Made by a program: the position numbers and the translations under genes. Of a stretch of DNA of 64,000 nt, positions 45,837-60,700 are shown piece after piece (position 1 is the first letter of the stretch; each line of letters begins with the position of its first letter). The stretch is from Brachyhypopomus gauderio (taxonomy: Eukaryota > Chordata > Actinopteri > Gymnotiformes > Hypopomidae). The stretch lies in the NCBI RefSeq assembly GCF_052324685.1, contig NC_135228.1, positions 10,442,886 through 10,506,885 on the forward strand, read 5' to 3'. A model generated the notes under the pieces. That model was not told where the DNA came from. It searched no databases and saw nothing but the letters and a program-made list of their open reading frames with translations.

Positions 45837-46417
45837 ATGAGATGTATCTCGATCTTTGCAGTAAACCTGGATTGTGTAGCAACATGCCGTCTCTGCATTA
45901 CCTGCAACATTGTTTGCTTTGCAGTGTTCTGTTAAGGGTATTTGTACCCTTTGAGCATCACAGGTCATTTTCCATTAGGCCAGTTATATATCACACTGAT
46001 GACTGTGTACACCAGAGAGTTTTTTTTTAATACAAAACATTACCATGTACTGAACTGTGTGCATATATATGCTTGCACAGCTGATGAAGGACCTCTAAAA
46101 CATCCTGTTTCTCTGTAAACTTTGTGTACTATATGATGAACTAAATATATGCCTAGGAAACACAATGGAGATGCCTCGGTCGTGATTCAAACAACTGACC
46201 TCCTGTACCAAAGTCTTGTAACTGAAAAACTACTGACAAATTGATGAAGCTAGTAGTGATGGAAAAAAGCACAAGAGAGCCATAGTGATAGATGTAGGAA
46301 TCCCAAGGGTAAGCAAAATTAGGAACAAGGAATATGCTCAAGTGTAAGGGGAGGTCACACTAAATACTGTAGCACTGTAGTATCTGCTATTTGTGTATTG
46401 CATACACATTTTCTATA

Positions 46418-46421
<4 letters not shown>

Positions 46422-46509
<88 letters not shown>
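46422..46509. repeat. (TA)n microsatellite
   Basis: About 43 uninterrupted TA dinucleotides. Confidence 0.95.
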
Positions 46510-46513
<4 letters not shown>

Positions 46514-49500
46514 CAGTCGCAATGAAGAAGTTCAGATCAGACTACATTACAATGAACCTGGAAGGCAACAGGTAATTCGTACTTGGAAAGTAACGTCTGC
46601 ATGTTTTAGGCTAATGAGAAGTCCTGTGAAGGTCATACAGCTGACACGCGACACCTCACTTCGACAATTCCACTGCATGCTGGCCTGAATCGCGACCACT
46701 GCGTAACACAAGTCCACGTGACGTGCGCGCGAACAAGAGTGTACCTAACGTCGAATTTCAATAAATCCAGCGTCCCGGGGAAGCGTTTCGCATTACAAAT
46801 GAGTTGTGTGGGAGCCGCTGGCGCTTAACGGAGATATTTACTACCGCAGCACATTTTCGTAATTACATTTGCGACGTTAAATCATAGGAGCTCCTCTGGT
46901 TCTCGCGGACGCTTCGTGTAAATGAAATAGGGATTCGCCGGTTGGCGTGAATGGGGTTGCTGTGTGGGGAGGTGTGTATGAGGGGAGGAGTAATTGAGTT
47001 TCGGCTCATCACCTCACTATGTCAGATGCGTAGATGCATTTTCACTGAACCTTGCAGTACCTTCAGCGAACGTGTTTGTGTTAGTCTACATTCTATGTAA
47101 TGTGGGATCCTCATAGACTGTGGATTGTACGTGTGTGTGTGTGTGTGTGGTGTTTATAATTAAAGATGGCCAAAAGGTGGAGGTACGTGAAACATAGGCC
47201 TACAACTTTAAAACGAAACCTAGACCAACTTTAAAATGAAACCTAGTCCTACTTTAAAATTAAACCTGACCGTCAGCCTACTTTAAAGAATATCATTGAT
47301 TATAATTGAGCCAAGGGCAGTCTTAACCCAGGTCTTAACTGACTGAAATATCCAACTGTCCAAATGATAACTTGCACTGTGTTGTTTTTTTTGCTTAAGA
47401 AAGATTAGAAAAAGTTTGTCTTAAGGGAAAAAAAACCTTCAACAGAAATCATAAACTATATTAACTTCTTGCCTTTTAATTTAAAAATTCTCCCGGTTCT
47501 CTATGGATTTTATATGACTTCTTCAAAATTCTGGACTCACTAAAGATGGTATTCAGTCAAAATTTCCAAAGATGCATTTCTTGCCGGGGAATGTGACGAG
47601 AAACAGGCTAGTGCATCGTGAGGTGCGGGATTGACCTCAGTACAGGGAGGAGGTGGGCCTGTGAGTGTCGGAGCCATGTGGAGTGATTTAGCTTAAGGGG
47701 GCAGGTTGGTACTTGGCTGCATCATGGGAGACTCCCAGACCCCCTCTCCCAAGTGGACTGCTAGCACACCCCCACACCACCCCACCCCGCCTCACCCCAC
47801 CCCCACCTCCTCCCCTCCAGTGATTGGTCCCCAAGTGCCACTCCACCAGGGTGTCGTACCAGCTGGAGACGGGGGGAGTGCAGAAAGTAATTTCTCCTGT
47901 AGCCACTAATTCATGGTGAACATGTTTTTCCTCGCTACTTATGTCTGGTAAACACCAAGGACGTCTTTGCACTTCTGAGTGCAAACTGTTTGTTTTCTTG
48001 CTATGTGACCTGCTTAGAATTTCCATGCTGAAGGTATTTGATGTGCATTATTGTAATGGTTGCTGACGGTAGGCATGACCACTCCATGTCAAATTCATTT
48101 AACACATCTCAAGAAGTCTGATTTGAATATTTCTTTGCATAACAGAAGATACATTACAACGGCAAAATTGGTCGGACATCCATTTCAAGCATTACGTCCT
48201 TCTCCTGAAGGTATACAAACACAGCCGAGCGACTTACCATGCAACAATGCGCCAAACATTAGCAACCATTCAAAACAGGTCTCTCTACTCTTGTGTTCAC
48301 CACTCCTTACAGCTGCTGCCAGGCACCTTGAGACCTGTGCTAGCTGGAAGCTCAGCATCTGTCGATGGGTAAACCCATGCTAGCACCCTGGGCCTACTGT
48401 GTCAGGAGACATATTAGGTAAGCATTTAACACTCCATTAATTCTTCTCACTCCTAGATATCATCGCGTTTGCCCATTAATATGGCTGTCGGAGACCCCGC
48501 TCTTCTCAGCCTCTCCGTCTATGTCTTGCTGGTCCCAGACGTCTGGCTCATGATTTTGGATTAATGGGGCCACCGGCTCAGTGCTTGTCCACACCCTCCC
48601 GAGACCTTTTGCCTGGCTTCGCTCGATGACAGATGTTTGGACCTTAAGTCTGACCTCAGATCAGGCTTGATTTGCAATGCATGACAGTGGACGGTTGGAG
48701 TTTTGAGTTAGGGGCCGCGAGCCGAGACCAGCAAACACTTACTGGGTGCTGAATGTTCCATTTAAATGCTAACTGCGCTGGACGATGCCCGGGACCTTTT
48801 ACAGAGTTGCACGTGGTTTTTGCTGCCTCATTGTTGTTACAAAGCTCAATTTATCGTTTTTTTTTTGTTGCTTATTTATTTTAAATATTTATCTTTTGCT
48901 TACATTCTGATAAACTGCAGCATCTCTTCGTTGATGTTTGCCTTGCGTTGCATCGGAAGTCAGTCGCCTAGTGTGTCGGCTTTAGCGAGAACTTATTCTG
49001 GCATTTAAGAGTGTGCCGGTATATTTAAACCTTACAGGCAATAGCAAAGTGTGTGACAGGAACGAATGCCATTCTTGGCGATTGGGGAGTTAAACAAGGT
49101 AATAGAGCAGAGGCATAGGACAGTACCGTGGCCCTTATAGTGGCTTCTGTGCGTTTAGCCGTGAGTGTCCTATAATTAACATTTAGACTTGTGCTTGTTT
49201 TTAGCTCTGAAGCATTTCCAAATGTGACTGCCCTGTGCAAACCACATTAGATTAGTAAAAGCGCATTTTTAAAATATATATAGCTCACATTACAGGACAA
49301 GGGCAACCTGCTTTACCCCTTTCTCCCTCAATTTTTTTGAAATTCCATCTTTTCTCTCTTTCTCTTCTCTCTTCTTTCTCCCGATGAATCTTGACATAAT
49401 TTTCTTCAAAGTGGTAAGGCCGATCATCGCAATATGCGGATAGTCTTATTAATACGTATTAATCTTAAAGTGTGTGTTATGCTAAATAATGTGGGAGTAG

Positions 49501-50896
49501 TTACTGTAACTGCCTTGATACTAATATGAAAGTTATGTAGTGGTAAGAGTGAGGAATGAGAGTCAAACACTCTAGTGTAGCTAAAAATACATAATCACCT
49601 GTAGATTTATAAGCTTCAGCCCCTGCTATACTGCTATAATGTCTCCTCCTCAAAACAACATGCCATTACATGTTAATAGGTATTTATACTAGCATATAAT
49701 AAATAATACCTTAATAAAAAATGATTGCTGTCTGTGAGTGTATCATTGGCTCTGTTATCAGGTCATACCTTGGATTCAACCCACTCCCAGTGTTTCGATT
49801 CATTAGGCCCTCTTCTTTTTGCTTGGGGGGGGGGGTATAAGGGTAAAAGCCTTGCCCCCATTGGCCCTCCCCTGTGGTGCAAGTGCCAGAGCCCATGGAG
49901 GAAGAAGCAGTTTATCATTTTCCATTATTGATAGCCTGATTGAGTGGCACACTCTGAAAGCAGCATTTATTTATTTATATTTGCCTCTCCTCTTTGTGTG
50001 TAAGAACGAGGCTGGACTTGGGCTTCCGTGAAGGCCGTCGTAGCAGAATCACGACCTGGGATGTGTTGTGCCTCAGAAGGATAGGCTATAAGAGGCTGGG
50101 TATCCTTAAGAGGCCAGTGCTATGCTAAAGAGGCATCACGGTTCCTCTGATGTCGCAGGTTTCAGGACCGGCAAACAGTGCATAGCAGGATGGAGGATGC
50201 AAAACAAATGTGCTTCCCAAGAATGAGCCCCGGGCTAAGAGAAGAAAGGAAGAAGTTCAGAGGGAAAGACCCATACGTGCTGACGCACCTTGGTAAAGAT
50301 CACGTAACATATCTGCCTTGTGACATCAGGCAGAGGAGGATCTCAAAAAGGCACAGTCTAAGCACGTGATTCAGTTTGCCACCTTCTCCACCTAATACCA
50401 TTATCACTTCCATTTTTGACACGGACAGGGTGCGCTGTGAATGTCTGGCAGATGTCTTTAACACTGCCCCAAATAGAAAGTCTTCCACAGACATGACAAC
50501 GTGTCACCACCTAACCATGAAATGAACTGCGTTGTTAAAAGAAACCTTTGGTTTGTGGCTGTGACCAAAAGGAACACAAGGAACATGCTCGAAACAGAAG
50601 TAATAAAAAGTCATATAAGATCATAGCTCTTGGGAGCCAGTGTGAGAAAGACTTCATTCCAAATGCAGTTTTGTACAATATGTTATGTTATGTATCTCAA
50701 AATCTTCAATCCAGTTCTTGTAAAAATTACTTTACAACTTTACAATTTTGTGTGCAGAACATTTGCACAGTTTCTTTAACTCTGCATGGGTTTACTTTCA
50801 TTTAAAGGGTGAAACCGTCAAAGCTGCCATTATGGAGCCAGCAGTAGCCCAAATGTCGGCCCAACACCGCAAGAAACAAACAGCTCCCATATTCAC

Positions 50897-51117
50897 CTCA
50901 GGCCATACAGGACTGTGCCGTCTGGGTGAAGCCGGATCATGCGGTTCTTCACCGTCACGCCGTGCAGGAAGGACTTCTTGTCATTCAGGAAGTAGGTGTC
51001 CGGCAGCCACAGCTGGTCGGCCACGCGGTTGTCCAGTGTCAGGTTGAGCGCCATCTCGGCGTACGCCAGACGCTTGTCCCGCCAGCTTTGCTGGAAGTAC
51101 ATGGTGATGGTGTAGTC
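50897..51117 (-). CDS. gabrb4: GABA-A receptor beta subunit, exon 4 (ligand-binding domain)
   Basis: Exactly 221 nt, the conserved size of this exon in GABA-A genes. Encodes [40 protein letters not shown] and [13 protein letters not shown]. The Tyr in LPDTYFLND is loop A Y97 of beta-2, and NLT is a conserved glycosylation site. Acceptor CCTCCAG before 51117, donor CTGAG|GTGAATA; ends in phase 2. Confidence 0.97.
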
Positions 51118-53752
51118 CTGGAGGGAGGAAGACAGAAGAGAGAAGCACTGAGATCTCCCCGTGTACAGGGTGTAGTCCTATCACGGGCCAGCGACCTGGT
51201 CCCTAAGGCCCCTGACACAGTGATACGGTACACACACCTCAGATACACAATCATGCCTTGTAGCCTACAAGGAGAATAGGAGAATAGTTCAACTCTGGCA
51301 CAGAAATGCAGAGGTAAATGAATTGTAGTGTAGTTGCAAATGTAGTTGGACCTGGTCTTTATGTATTGTATCATACTGAGTCTTTTATTTCATGATTTGG
51401 AGTATGTTATTTCATGAAAACTGTTATTATATAACAATATTATATAAACTTTATTTAATTTTCCACATAATTATACATGCTAATTTTTGTTATTAAGCCA
51501 TGTCTGGAGCATGGACTTTCTAGAATATGCTAGAATCTAGTTGGAACAGCACAAAACCAGCTACTAAAATAATTTAAGTATCAGCTGCTTAGTCTCTAAT
51601 TCTTCTTTAAGGTCTTGTGTTTACTGCAATCTTTGATCAAACACGTGGTTCAGCAAACATGTATGTTTCTAAATGCAACTTTACGTGATAAAAAAACACA
51701 CATAGTGATTTTTTAATTCATTCGTTTCTACACGTGTTTGCATATTTGTTCCATTTGAATGCAAATGGAATTTTAATCCATTTAATAAAGTTTACAACAC
51801 TCCTCTCTGGAGAGCAGGGATACCCCACTGGAGCTACGCTTAATACGTTAAATGATCAGTTAAACAAGAATTTGAGGCTCTTATTATTTCATATCACCAC
51901 TAATTGAGACAATAATTTAAATAAATTTGAACAGAATGAGGAAGAAGAGAAAACAGGCTTGGACCGCTACACCAGTGGCACGTGCAGGATAAGCACCATG
52001 AGGTAGACCATTCAACACAGATACAATTATCTCACTCAACCTTAACCAAGGCTGAAGTCAAATTGAATTATTCTTGTAGCATTATTACATTACAGATATA
52101 TCCTTATTCATACCTAGATTCACATTTCTCCTCTTTAGTGTGATCTTAAGAGCCAGCAAAATTATTATAGATTAGTGTCTTAGTCTGAGTTTTTTTTATC
52201 AGTGATATACTAATAAAAACAGCCCTTTTGGGTTTCGACTAAATATAACCCACTTTGACTGGACTTGATCCAAAATATACTCCTGCACTGATTTACTGTG
52301 CTTTATCTGAGGGATTAAAGACACAGTCGATCTATCACATTCCAATAGCCTGACATCCTGGGACGCAGGTACTGACTCGAGACCTGAATTGGCATATTTT
52401 ACGAAACAGCTTTGGTGTGCTGCATTGGCAAAGCCTAGGCAGCCACAGAGGGCTGTGCTAATGTAATAAGCCTCGCTCCATTGTTTAAGAATACTTCTGG
52501 GATCTTAACAAGAGGAGGAGGAGAGGGGAGGGGATTCAGTGGGCTGTGCTAATGCTAATAGAGACAGGAGGCTAGGTCCTCTCCTAGCACTGTGCCCAGG
52601 TGGCAACGCTGCCTGGCAGCTGATCGGTGTGACGCCGTCTGCCCTGAACCTCCTGTGTCAGACCACCGTGACAGCAGCGAGCAAATAAAGGCCACTCCTA
52701 AATGCTAACCTGGGTTAGCATTTGTAACACCGCCTAGATTGACCTCATTTGCATATTGTTACCAGGCTACCAGCCCTCAGTCAGTTATTGATAAGAGTAG
52801 CATCACAGGAAGAAGCACCCTTGTAATCATCCATTTCTTCCATTCATGTTGCATTTTTTTTTCAGCAAGTCAGGGTTTTACTGTAAAACATAAATTGTAT
52901 ATGTGATTACACTGAATTGTTTGTGCAGATGATTTTGAGTGACAGTAAAACAGAGGTTATAATTCCAGATGTTCATTAACGTTAAATCAGACAATAACCG
53001 TTTCTTGTGTGAGCTTTACAGTGAATATAATGCATAACCGTGTTCTCTCCTTTTATTCTATGCAGTGATTGGAAAATCACTAACACCTCACGCACAGCAG
53101 GAATATGAAAATATATCTTATATAGTATATAAGGAAAGGTGTGTGAGCACTGCCTCTGCCTTTCGTTTGCTCACAAATGCCCTGATATATAGTATATTAC
53201 TGCAAAAATATACTATTCGTCAGAGTGATAAAGAGGAGATCTAACTGGCAGAGGTGAATCTTGCACGTCCTTTCACTCATCTGATGGCCTGCATCATTCG
53301 CCACACTGACCATGCTGATTAGCTAGTGACGGATGATGCTGATTGGCCAGTGATGGATGATGCTGATTGGCTAACGCTTGTCTTCAATAATAAACCTTCA
53401 TCCTAACAGTTTTTAAACCGAAGTGAGGCGGAATGTGCATCCCATCTCACAGCAGACTCACCCGGCTGCACCTAAAATGACTTATGTTCCCAGAGCTATG
53501 CACCCTGCGAGAATATTAACACCTAAGAAGCTTTGTTTTATGTTCTTTCCCCATCTGCAGTGGCAGTTTATGGGGAAACACCACAAGAACTTGCTAAGAA
53601 CTGGGTTTATTGCTACAGTCCATGCAGGTGAGAGTCAAACCAGGTGAGTCAAACCAGGTGAGGCAAACAAAATCATTCAATGCTGTTTGTTTTAGATAAA
53701 TAAGCCTGCAATATATATACATTATATACATGTATATATGTATTTATTTGTG

Positions 53753-53888
<136 letters not shown>

Positions 53889-54304
53889 CTGTTACATCTG
53901 CAGTTACACTGCAAAGAGCTGTGCAGTCTGCACATCTGCCTCCTTCTCTTGCGCTGGATCAACCGTATGTTCTTTAATTCCACACTTCTGAAATGTCCAG
54001 GGAAACAAAAATAACATAAACCATCAGACAGAACTTGCTGCGTCTTCAAAACACGCAAGCACACAGAAATTTCAGCAATAACTTCACGATGAATAAATCA
54101 AAGAGCCACATTTGCTCTTTGAGGAGGGGAGGGGCAGCAGGCAGAGGAAACAACTTTCCACTTGAGTGACTCTCTCAAACAAATTAAAATCAAAGCCGCG
54201 GCCAGTGACAGGACAAACGGCCTCCGGTGGCTCTGAAGAGGAAATCAGGCTGGATATCTCGCCCTTGCCCCAAATGTCTTCTCTCAGTCTCACCTCCTTT
54301 CACC

Positions 54305-54465
54305 CCTTCTTCTCACATTCTTTCTCTCCTACTTCTGATGTTCTTTCTCCCCTTCTTCTCACATTCTTTCTCTCCTACTTCTGATGTTCTTTTTCCCCTT
54401 CTTCTCACATTCTTTCTCTCCTACTTCTGATGTTCTTTCTCCCCTTCTTCTCACGTTCTCTTCTG
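54305..54465. repeat. 46-bp pyrimidine-rich tandem repeat, about 3.4 units
   Basis: TCTCACATTC recurs at 54311, 54357 and 54403, with TCTCACGTTC at 54449: a constant 46-bp step. Units include CTACTTCTGATGTTC. Nearly all bases are C or T. Confidence 0.9.
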
Positions 54466-56712
54466 GTCTTGAGTTCTTCTCTGGTTTCTCTTTTCTCTCT
54501 TGGACTCTGTCCTGTCCCCCTTGCTCTGTCTTTGTCACTTTTGTCTCTCTCTCCTCTCTCTCTCTCTCACTCACTCTATCACTCCTTGCCACGTTAGAGC
54601 ATGTTTAGCGTATGATGTCATCAATCAGACACTGCCTGTATTGCTTGATGACATACACCTCTGCATTACAGCTCAGCTACGATTATTAGCAGCAATTTCC
54701 TTCACTGAAATTAGACAGAAAGGAAGGTGGGCTGCATAGAACACAGACTGAGCAAACAGGGATGTTGTAATTCAAAAAGGAACTCACAGGCTTGTTTGCA
54801 TGAATTGCTACAGTTTTTACCTGACAGCTTAACATCTTATCAACGCAAACTTAAACCACATGTTTGTGGTACTAGTTTGCCAGAAATGTAAACCTATACT
54901 TCTTTACCTGTACTTAAATGTACCTATTATAAGGAAGACTCCAGCAGTGCAGGTTACGCATCTGCATTGCCGCTAGCACGGTGTGTCTTTACGCACCCGC
55001 ATCAAGCGCATGTGAGAGAATGGTAGCACGTTTCACTGGCTTCTGGATGAATACTGCTTCTCGTCAGCCCCTCCGTGCCGTTCTGCGGCCGCAACCGAAT
55101 AGAGCACCTGCCCGATTCCGACAGGCATGCGTGTGCGCGATGTACCTGGCCGTGCGCGTGTGCTGGAATTCTGGCACCCTCAAGGCGAACGTTCTCACTG
55201 TTTGAGATAATCTGCTGCACATGCGAACCTTCATAGACATGCTGCTGTTGCGCTACATTTTGGCTAGCGAGTTCAGTCAGGGAGCACCTTCCATAACTTC
55301 ATTTTGATGGCCCTCATCATCTCCTTTGAGGCAAAACTGGACAGTGAGAAATGTCAGAGCTGTAAAACTAACTGCCCCAAGACTTCATCTTCAAACTACC
55401 TTTCTATAAAAACTGTCTGTGTCAGGATTTTTTTTTTTTAGTTTTTTTTTTCACCTTTTTAGTGGTCAGGAGAAAAGTGAAGGAGCCGCTTAAGGAGAGG
55501 ACGTGGGCTATTGTATTCTCAGCTTCTTCTTGGCACATCTGTTAGGCAGGATTTATTTCAGTCGTGTGAAGGTGGCTGTCTCAAAGAGTCTCGGCTGTAG
55601 CCTGATGACTGAGACAGGAGGCACGCTGCAGCCTTCTCTGATGATGAGGTCGCAGCTCGCCTCAGGGGCTTCTGGGAAGTGTAGTCCCCGGAGGCGGCTT
55701 AACTCCAGCTGTCTCCACCGCAGCACTGGGGCCCGTACATGTATCCTTGAGAAGCAGGCATAGCCTGCGTCCGCGAGCGATCGTGGGATGAAGCACTGGC
55801 CTGAACCAAGTTTGCCCGGGCCTGGCCTGGCTCGGCCCGGCCTTTCCGACAGAGACCGAGGCGAAGCCGACTGCCGCCCTCTCTCTCAGGTGCTTTATAA
55901 ATGCAGACCCTGGTCATTGAGGCTCATAAAATCTAAAGGTGCCTGACTCGGCACAGGGAAATGATGAATGCAATAACTCCTGCGTGGGGTGTCCATGGTG
56001 GGAGGGCAGGGTGTGCTGTCAGCAGAAATGCATAGTGCTGCTCTTAAAATGCTTCTTAAGGGCTCCTGGGTGGTGCTTAACTTAAAGGTGGTTAACTTGA
56101 GCCAAAAGGTCCGCAAACCCTACGTAACTGGTCCTGACCGCAGCTCTGAATAAACGCGCAAGCATTTTAAGGATGCAGAAAAGCACGCGGTAAAGCAGAA
56201 ATCGCCCTTTTAAAAAAAAGCTTCGTTAAAAGGTGATGCACACACTCGAATAAGGAGGTCATTAGTTTTCTTCTGCACAGTTTGTACAGCTGCACTGGAA
56301 CGGGGTTTTTGCATGTCCTTAACTCTGAGCCTAAGGACAGTGTATATGCAGCAGGGGTGGTGGTGCCACAAACACCTGCTGAGCTGCTGGTCTCTCTAAG
56401 ATGGTCTCATCTAAGCTGGTCTCATCTAAGCCGGTCTCCTCTAAGCCGGTGCCAAAGGGGTGTGGCTTCTATTCGTCCTAGTTTGGACGGCTGCCACTGT
56501 GGCCCTAGGAAAGCTTGAGAAAGACATTTTGAACTTCACAACATGCCAACACCGTGTGCTCTGTTCCTTGTGCAACCTTTGGGAAAATGAACCTTGCCTG
56601 CCATCCCCCCTTTGTCGATCTAAAGAGGCTCCGCCTATAATGGGGGTGCTGCCAGCGTGGGGGAGGGCAAAGGGACTGGAGAGAGGAGGGGAAACGCCGG
56701 CGCGCAACTCAC

Positions 56713-56780
56713 CATGTTGACTTCCGAGATGGAGTCTATGCTGGCGATGTTGATGCTCATTCCTACGATGACTGGGGGAC
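56713..56780 (-). CDS. gabrb4: GABA-A receptor beta subunit, exon 3
   Basis: Exactly 68 nt, the conserved size. Encodes (G)PPVIVGMSINIASIDSISEV and NM, the beta-1/beta-2 strands that follow the RLRPDFGG motif encoded by exon 2 in this family. Acceptor CTCTGCCCCAG, donor AACATG|GTGAGT. The first codon is split, so the previous exon ends with one G. Exons 1-2 (signal peptide and N-terminal helix) must lie past 64000, because no match to a GYDIRLRPDF-type exon was found on the minus strand here. The visible protein is 433 residues including the split Gly. Confidence 0.96.
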
Positions 56781-57604
56781 CTGGGGCAGAGGACAGAGAG
56801 CGAAAGAACAAGGGAGTGAGAGACAGAAAGAGAGGGAAAAAGACAGACAGAGAGGGCGACAGGCAAACAGGGACAGACAGAGAGAGAAAAAGGTGGAAAG
56901 AGAGAAAAAGAAAGAAAGAGTCATCAGTTGTTGAGCTGTAGCTCTTCTGCTCGCTCCCTCATGAGGTCCCATCGGTGCCATTTGGCCCACTGTAACTGTG
57001 AAAGAAGGTCATTTAGCATTTACACTACCATGTGCCATCCACCCACCCAACATCGGGGAGTCTTCTAGGGCATCATGAAGCCTGGAGCATGCGCAACCGG
57101 TACAGACAGTAATTCTGGGAACGGTCCAATTCGATCGATACCGCCGTGTTCCGAATCTTTCAATGGATTCGGAGATTAGTTCAGTCACAAAATGGGCCAT
57201 ATAAAAAAAAAATAACAATTTTTACCCTGGGATAAGTTTTTGAAATAATCAACATATGTAAATCGGTAAGATTATTTTCATTCTTCAAGAGCACACACGC
57301 TGTCCTGAGTATGAACTGCCATGTTGCTGTATTCAAAAGAGAAGCCGTAGTGTGATGAAAAACAAACAGCTGTCTTGACTATTAAAGAGGCAGAAGAGTG
57401 ACAGACCACATGGAGCTATTTCCATCACGTTCCCAGAGCCTACATCTGCCCCTCGGTCCCCATCAGCACGAAGCCCGTACGGAAATACGGGTGGCTTCTC
57501 TCCTGTCTGTGTGATACGCGGCGGCTGGTCTGGAATGAGGGTGTCAAACAAGACTGGTAGCACAACCTGCCCTCCCCAGCCCCTGCGGAAGACAGCGAGA
57601 ACTC

Positions 57605-57704
57605 CGCTCGCGCCAGTCCAGCTCATGCCAGTCCCGCTCATGCCAGTCCCGCTCGCGCCAGCCCCGCTCGCGCCAGTCCCGCTCGCGCCAGCCCCGCTCC
57701 ATAT
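57605..57704. repeat. 15-bp GC-rich minisatellite
   Basis: Units CGCTCGCGCCAGTCC and CGCTCATGCCAGTCC alternate about 6-7 times. The long minus-strand ORF with GAS-G-TG repeats across it is a product of the repeat, not a gene. Confidence 0.92.
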
Positions 57705-60700
57705 GCCGCCCTCTGCTCCATCACGAGTCACTTTGCCAGCGCGCAGCCCCGTCCTCTGGCGAGAGCGGATTTTGATGCACGGTGGGGCAAAGCAGGGTTT
57801 CCTGTTCGCGGCAGGCGTGCGGGGGCGGCGACCCGCGGAACGATGCGTGGTATAGATAGCGCCGTACGGGCAGAACAAAGCAGACACGCCGCGCTGAGTC
57901 CCAGCTGCTTTGCATTGTGTTGTGTGCCTGGGAGCCCTCGGGGAATGTGCCGGCCCCGTGATCCCAGGAGGAAAGGCCGGCTGGTGGGGCTCACGCTCTC
58001 ATGCAAAGTGGTGCATCGATTGCGTGGAACATGCGCATAGTTGCATGAGTTTCATCTGCAGCCTCTTTTGTGTCCTGCGTCCCTTTCCCGAGAAGCGATG
58101 CAAAATGTTGTCTTCTGATTCTTGTGAGGTTCAATTCAAACCTGCTCACTAGCAGCATAATCGATTTATAGACAGAGTAGGGATAGTGTGTTCAACCGTG
58201 CTCTCTTTTTCACACAATCTATGCAGGCTATCCAGGTTTGGGGTCTTTATGGGGTTATTAGATCTCCAAAAAGAGCGGAACACGCACAGAGCAGTTATAT
58301 CAATAACAGGTCAAAAACCCTAATTAAAAATACATCTTCTCCTTGCATGCCATATGACTAATTTGCTAAATTGCCATTTGCCTTGGTGGCGAGGGGCTGA
58401 GCTGGAGCCCTTAGCCACTGGGGAGAGCATTAGGGATCATTACAAACCAGGATATTGAAATTAATCACATGGGACCCACACTCCCATAAGCAACATCACC
58501 TCCTGGGGATGATGCGGTGGAATGCAGCATCATGGGTTTTTGTATGCAGACACGGGTCAGTGTTCATGCTGGTGATGTCGGCACTCCATTGCATCTTGTT
58601 ATGTGTTTGTGTCACAGCACAGCAGCCTGTATTTATTTTGCATTTGATGATACATGGTACGCATATGCATAGGTGTGCGTGCTACTTCTGAGTGGAGTAT
58701 CTTACACGGAAATAGTTGTGGACCCATTTCATGCAAAAAAAAAAAAAGATAACTCATAGAACAGTAAAGGTAAATGCATACCTTTAGTTCCAGACTTACA
58801 CAGGCTCTATATAGAAATGTTTGGTTATTCAGTTATGTAAAGATAAATGGTGATGAGTCATGTGCCCGAGAGTTGTCTACTCCAGCCATGGATTTGTGAG
58901 CCATTTTTGGCTAAACATGATATTTTGGTTTGGATATATTTAAGATTTTTGCAGGCCAGAACAGCTTCAAGTTGAATTTAGAACTAGCCGCTGCATGGCA
59001 CCCCTATATTCAGTCTTTATTTGTGGCTGTTCTAACTTTTTGATACAAAAAACTGGGAGTAGGTGCCAGTAATTTTCCAATGTGAGTACATTATTGAGAT
59101 CCTAATGAAGGGATTGTCCTAATCAAGGGATCGTCCGAATGCTTGTTTTAACGTTTTCTTAGAACTACAGAAAGCTGTCATCAGGTACCAAGCCAAAGAG
59201 AAATGGACACGTGGTTGTTCTATATGTGACAATCATCTGCATTCTACTTTCTCTGGTACATTAGAGTTTCAGACAGCAGTCTCTCATTTCTGTTTCCAAT
59301 GCTTTCTGCTGCAAGATGTCAGAAGATTTCTGTGGTGTACAAGGTCTTTCCCAGCAACCTCATTTCCACTGTGCAAACTTACGGGATAAAATCCGAATTG
59401 TATTGGGTGTATTGGGTTGTCAGTGTCCATAGTGAGTTATGGTTCAAAGGTAGGCAGGTTTATGGTTATATAGGGTTAGAAAGGGGAATAGGCTGTAAAT
59501 TGAAATGATCTGAGAGAAGTAATGGAGAGCTGTAGTGAGTTGTAGTAGAGTTGCACTGCTTTAAATTGAGGTAATGAACTGTCTGATTGAAAATCAGTTA
59601 TGAGTCTTGAGTACACACCCCACAAGGTCTATCATCCATTTTATACAACCTTCACAGTTTCAGCTACCTTGGTCAAGCCAAAGCAATCAGGTGTGCTTCA
59701 GTCACAGTTTTGCGGAAATTCACATAGCAAGTGAAGAGCTTCTGAAATGGCTGCCGAAACTGCCAACAGTATTTGTTAGTTGCGCTAATAACTTAAGGCA
59801 TGATTTACCCCCATGAAACGGGAGTATTTTTATGAGAAAACATATGGATTCTAAATAAAACATTCCTCTCTTCAGAGAGAAGCTTAACTTTTATGCCCAA
59901 GACAAAATAAATAAATATTTCCCATAGTTTGAGAACCAGTACCGTTCCTATTTCCTGAGAAAGAGGCATGTTACTACATCTCAGTACACTCCCTCTACTG
60001 GCCTCTGCTCCTCACAGAAGGTGCCTGAAATTGAGGAATTTTTTCTTTATGTTTAGATTCAGTGCCCCCACAGAGGTGTGATTTCCGAACCTGTGCCATT
60101 CCTTTCCCCAAAACATCTTCTTGCCCTGTCACTAATTCTGAAGTATTAACAATCCAAACACCTGACCCACGACGCATGCTTCCTCTCTGCCTTATCTCTC
60201 TCTCCTTTCATGTATGACCGAGCCTCTGTTTTCCAATACCACCCCTCATCCCCACCGGCTTCCATCCGAACCCCCAACCCCGGCATATGTCACACATCAC
60301 CATGGCAGCTCTCCACCTTAACCTCCTTACACCTCTACCATTCTCAAACCTAAAAACAAGAGAGACAACTGGGGCGAGGGAGGGGTTATGGATTGGATCG
60401 GGAGGGGTGGTAGGATGTAATGGTGGTGGGGGGTGTTGGGGAATAGAAAGTGGCATCAAAAAATAAACAAAAAAACAGTGGGGCCACTTTCCATTACGCT
60501 CTTGTGAAGGCAACCAGCAAAAAAAATGTTCCCAGGAGATGTCAGAGTACATTGGCCAGCTTGTTGTAAACAGGGAGGGGCCTGAGTTTTCCCGCCTGCT
60601 CTTCCTTCCATGTATTCCGAGCCAGGTTTCCATGAGACCATGGGGGAGTCTCATCCTGGCTTTCAAAATAAAACCACTTCCTCCTCTCAAAGCCTCTTTA

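Larger units (their letters stand above)
43913..50896. other. gabrb4 intron 4 (7.0 kb)
   Basis: Contains an AG array (43965-44001), an 18-bp tandem repeat split by a foldback element (44137-45680), a CA-rich array (45756-45836), a TA array (46422-46509), a CpG-richer patch (46640-46960) and a homeodomain-site-rich patch (48420-48620). The latter two could be regulatory. Confidence 0.6.

Noticed and set aside
57333..57887. 184-codon ORF with GASGTG repeats
   Set aside because: It is the 15-bp minisatellite read in one frame; no splice sites or known domain.
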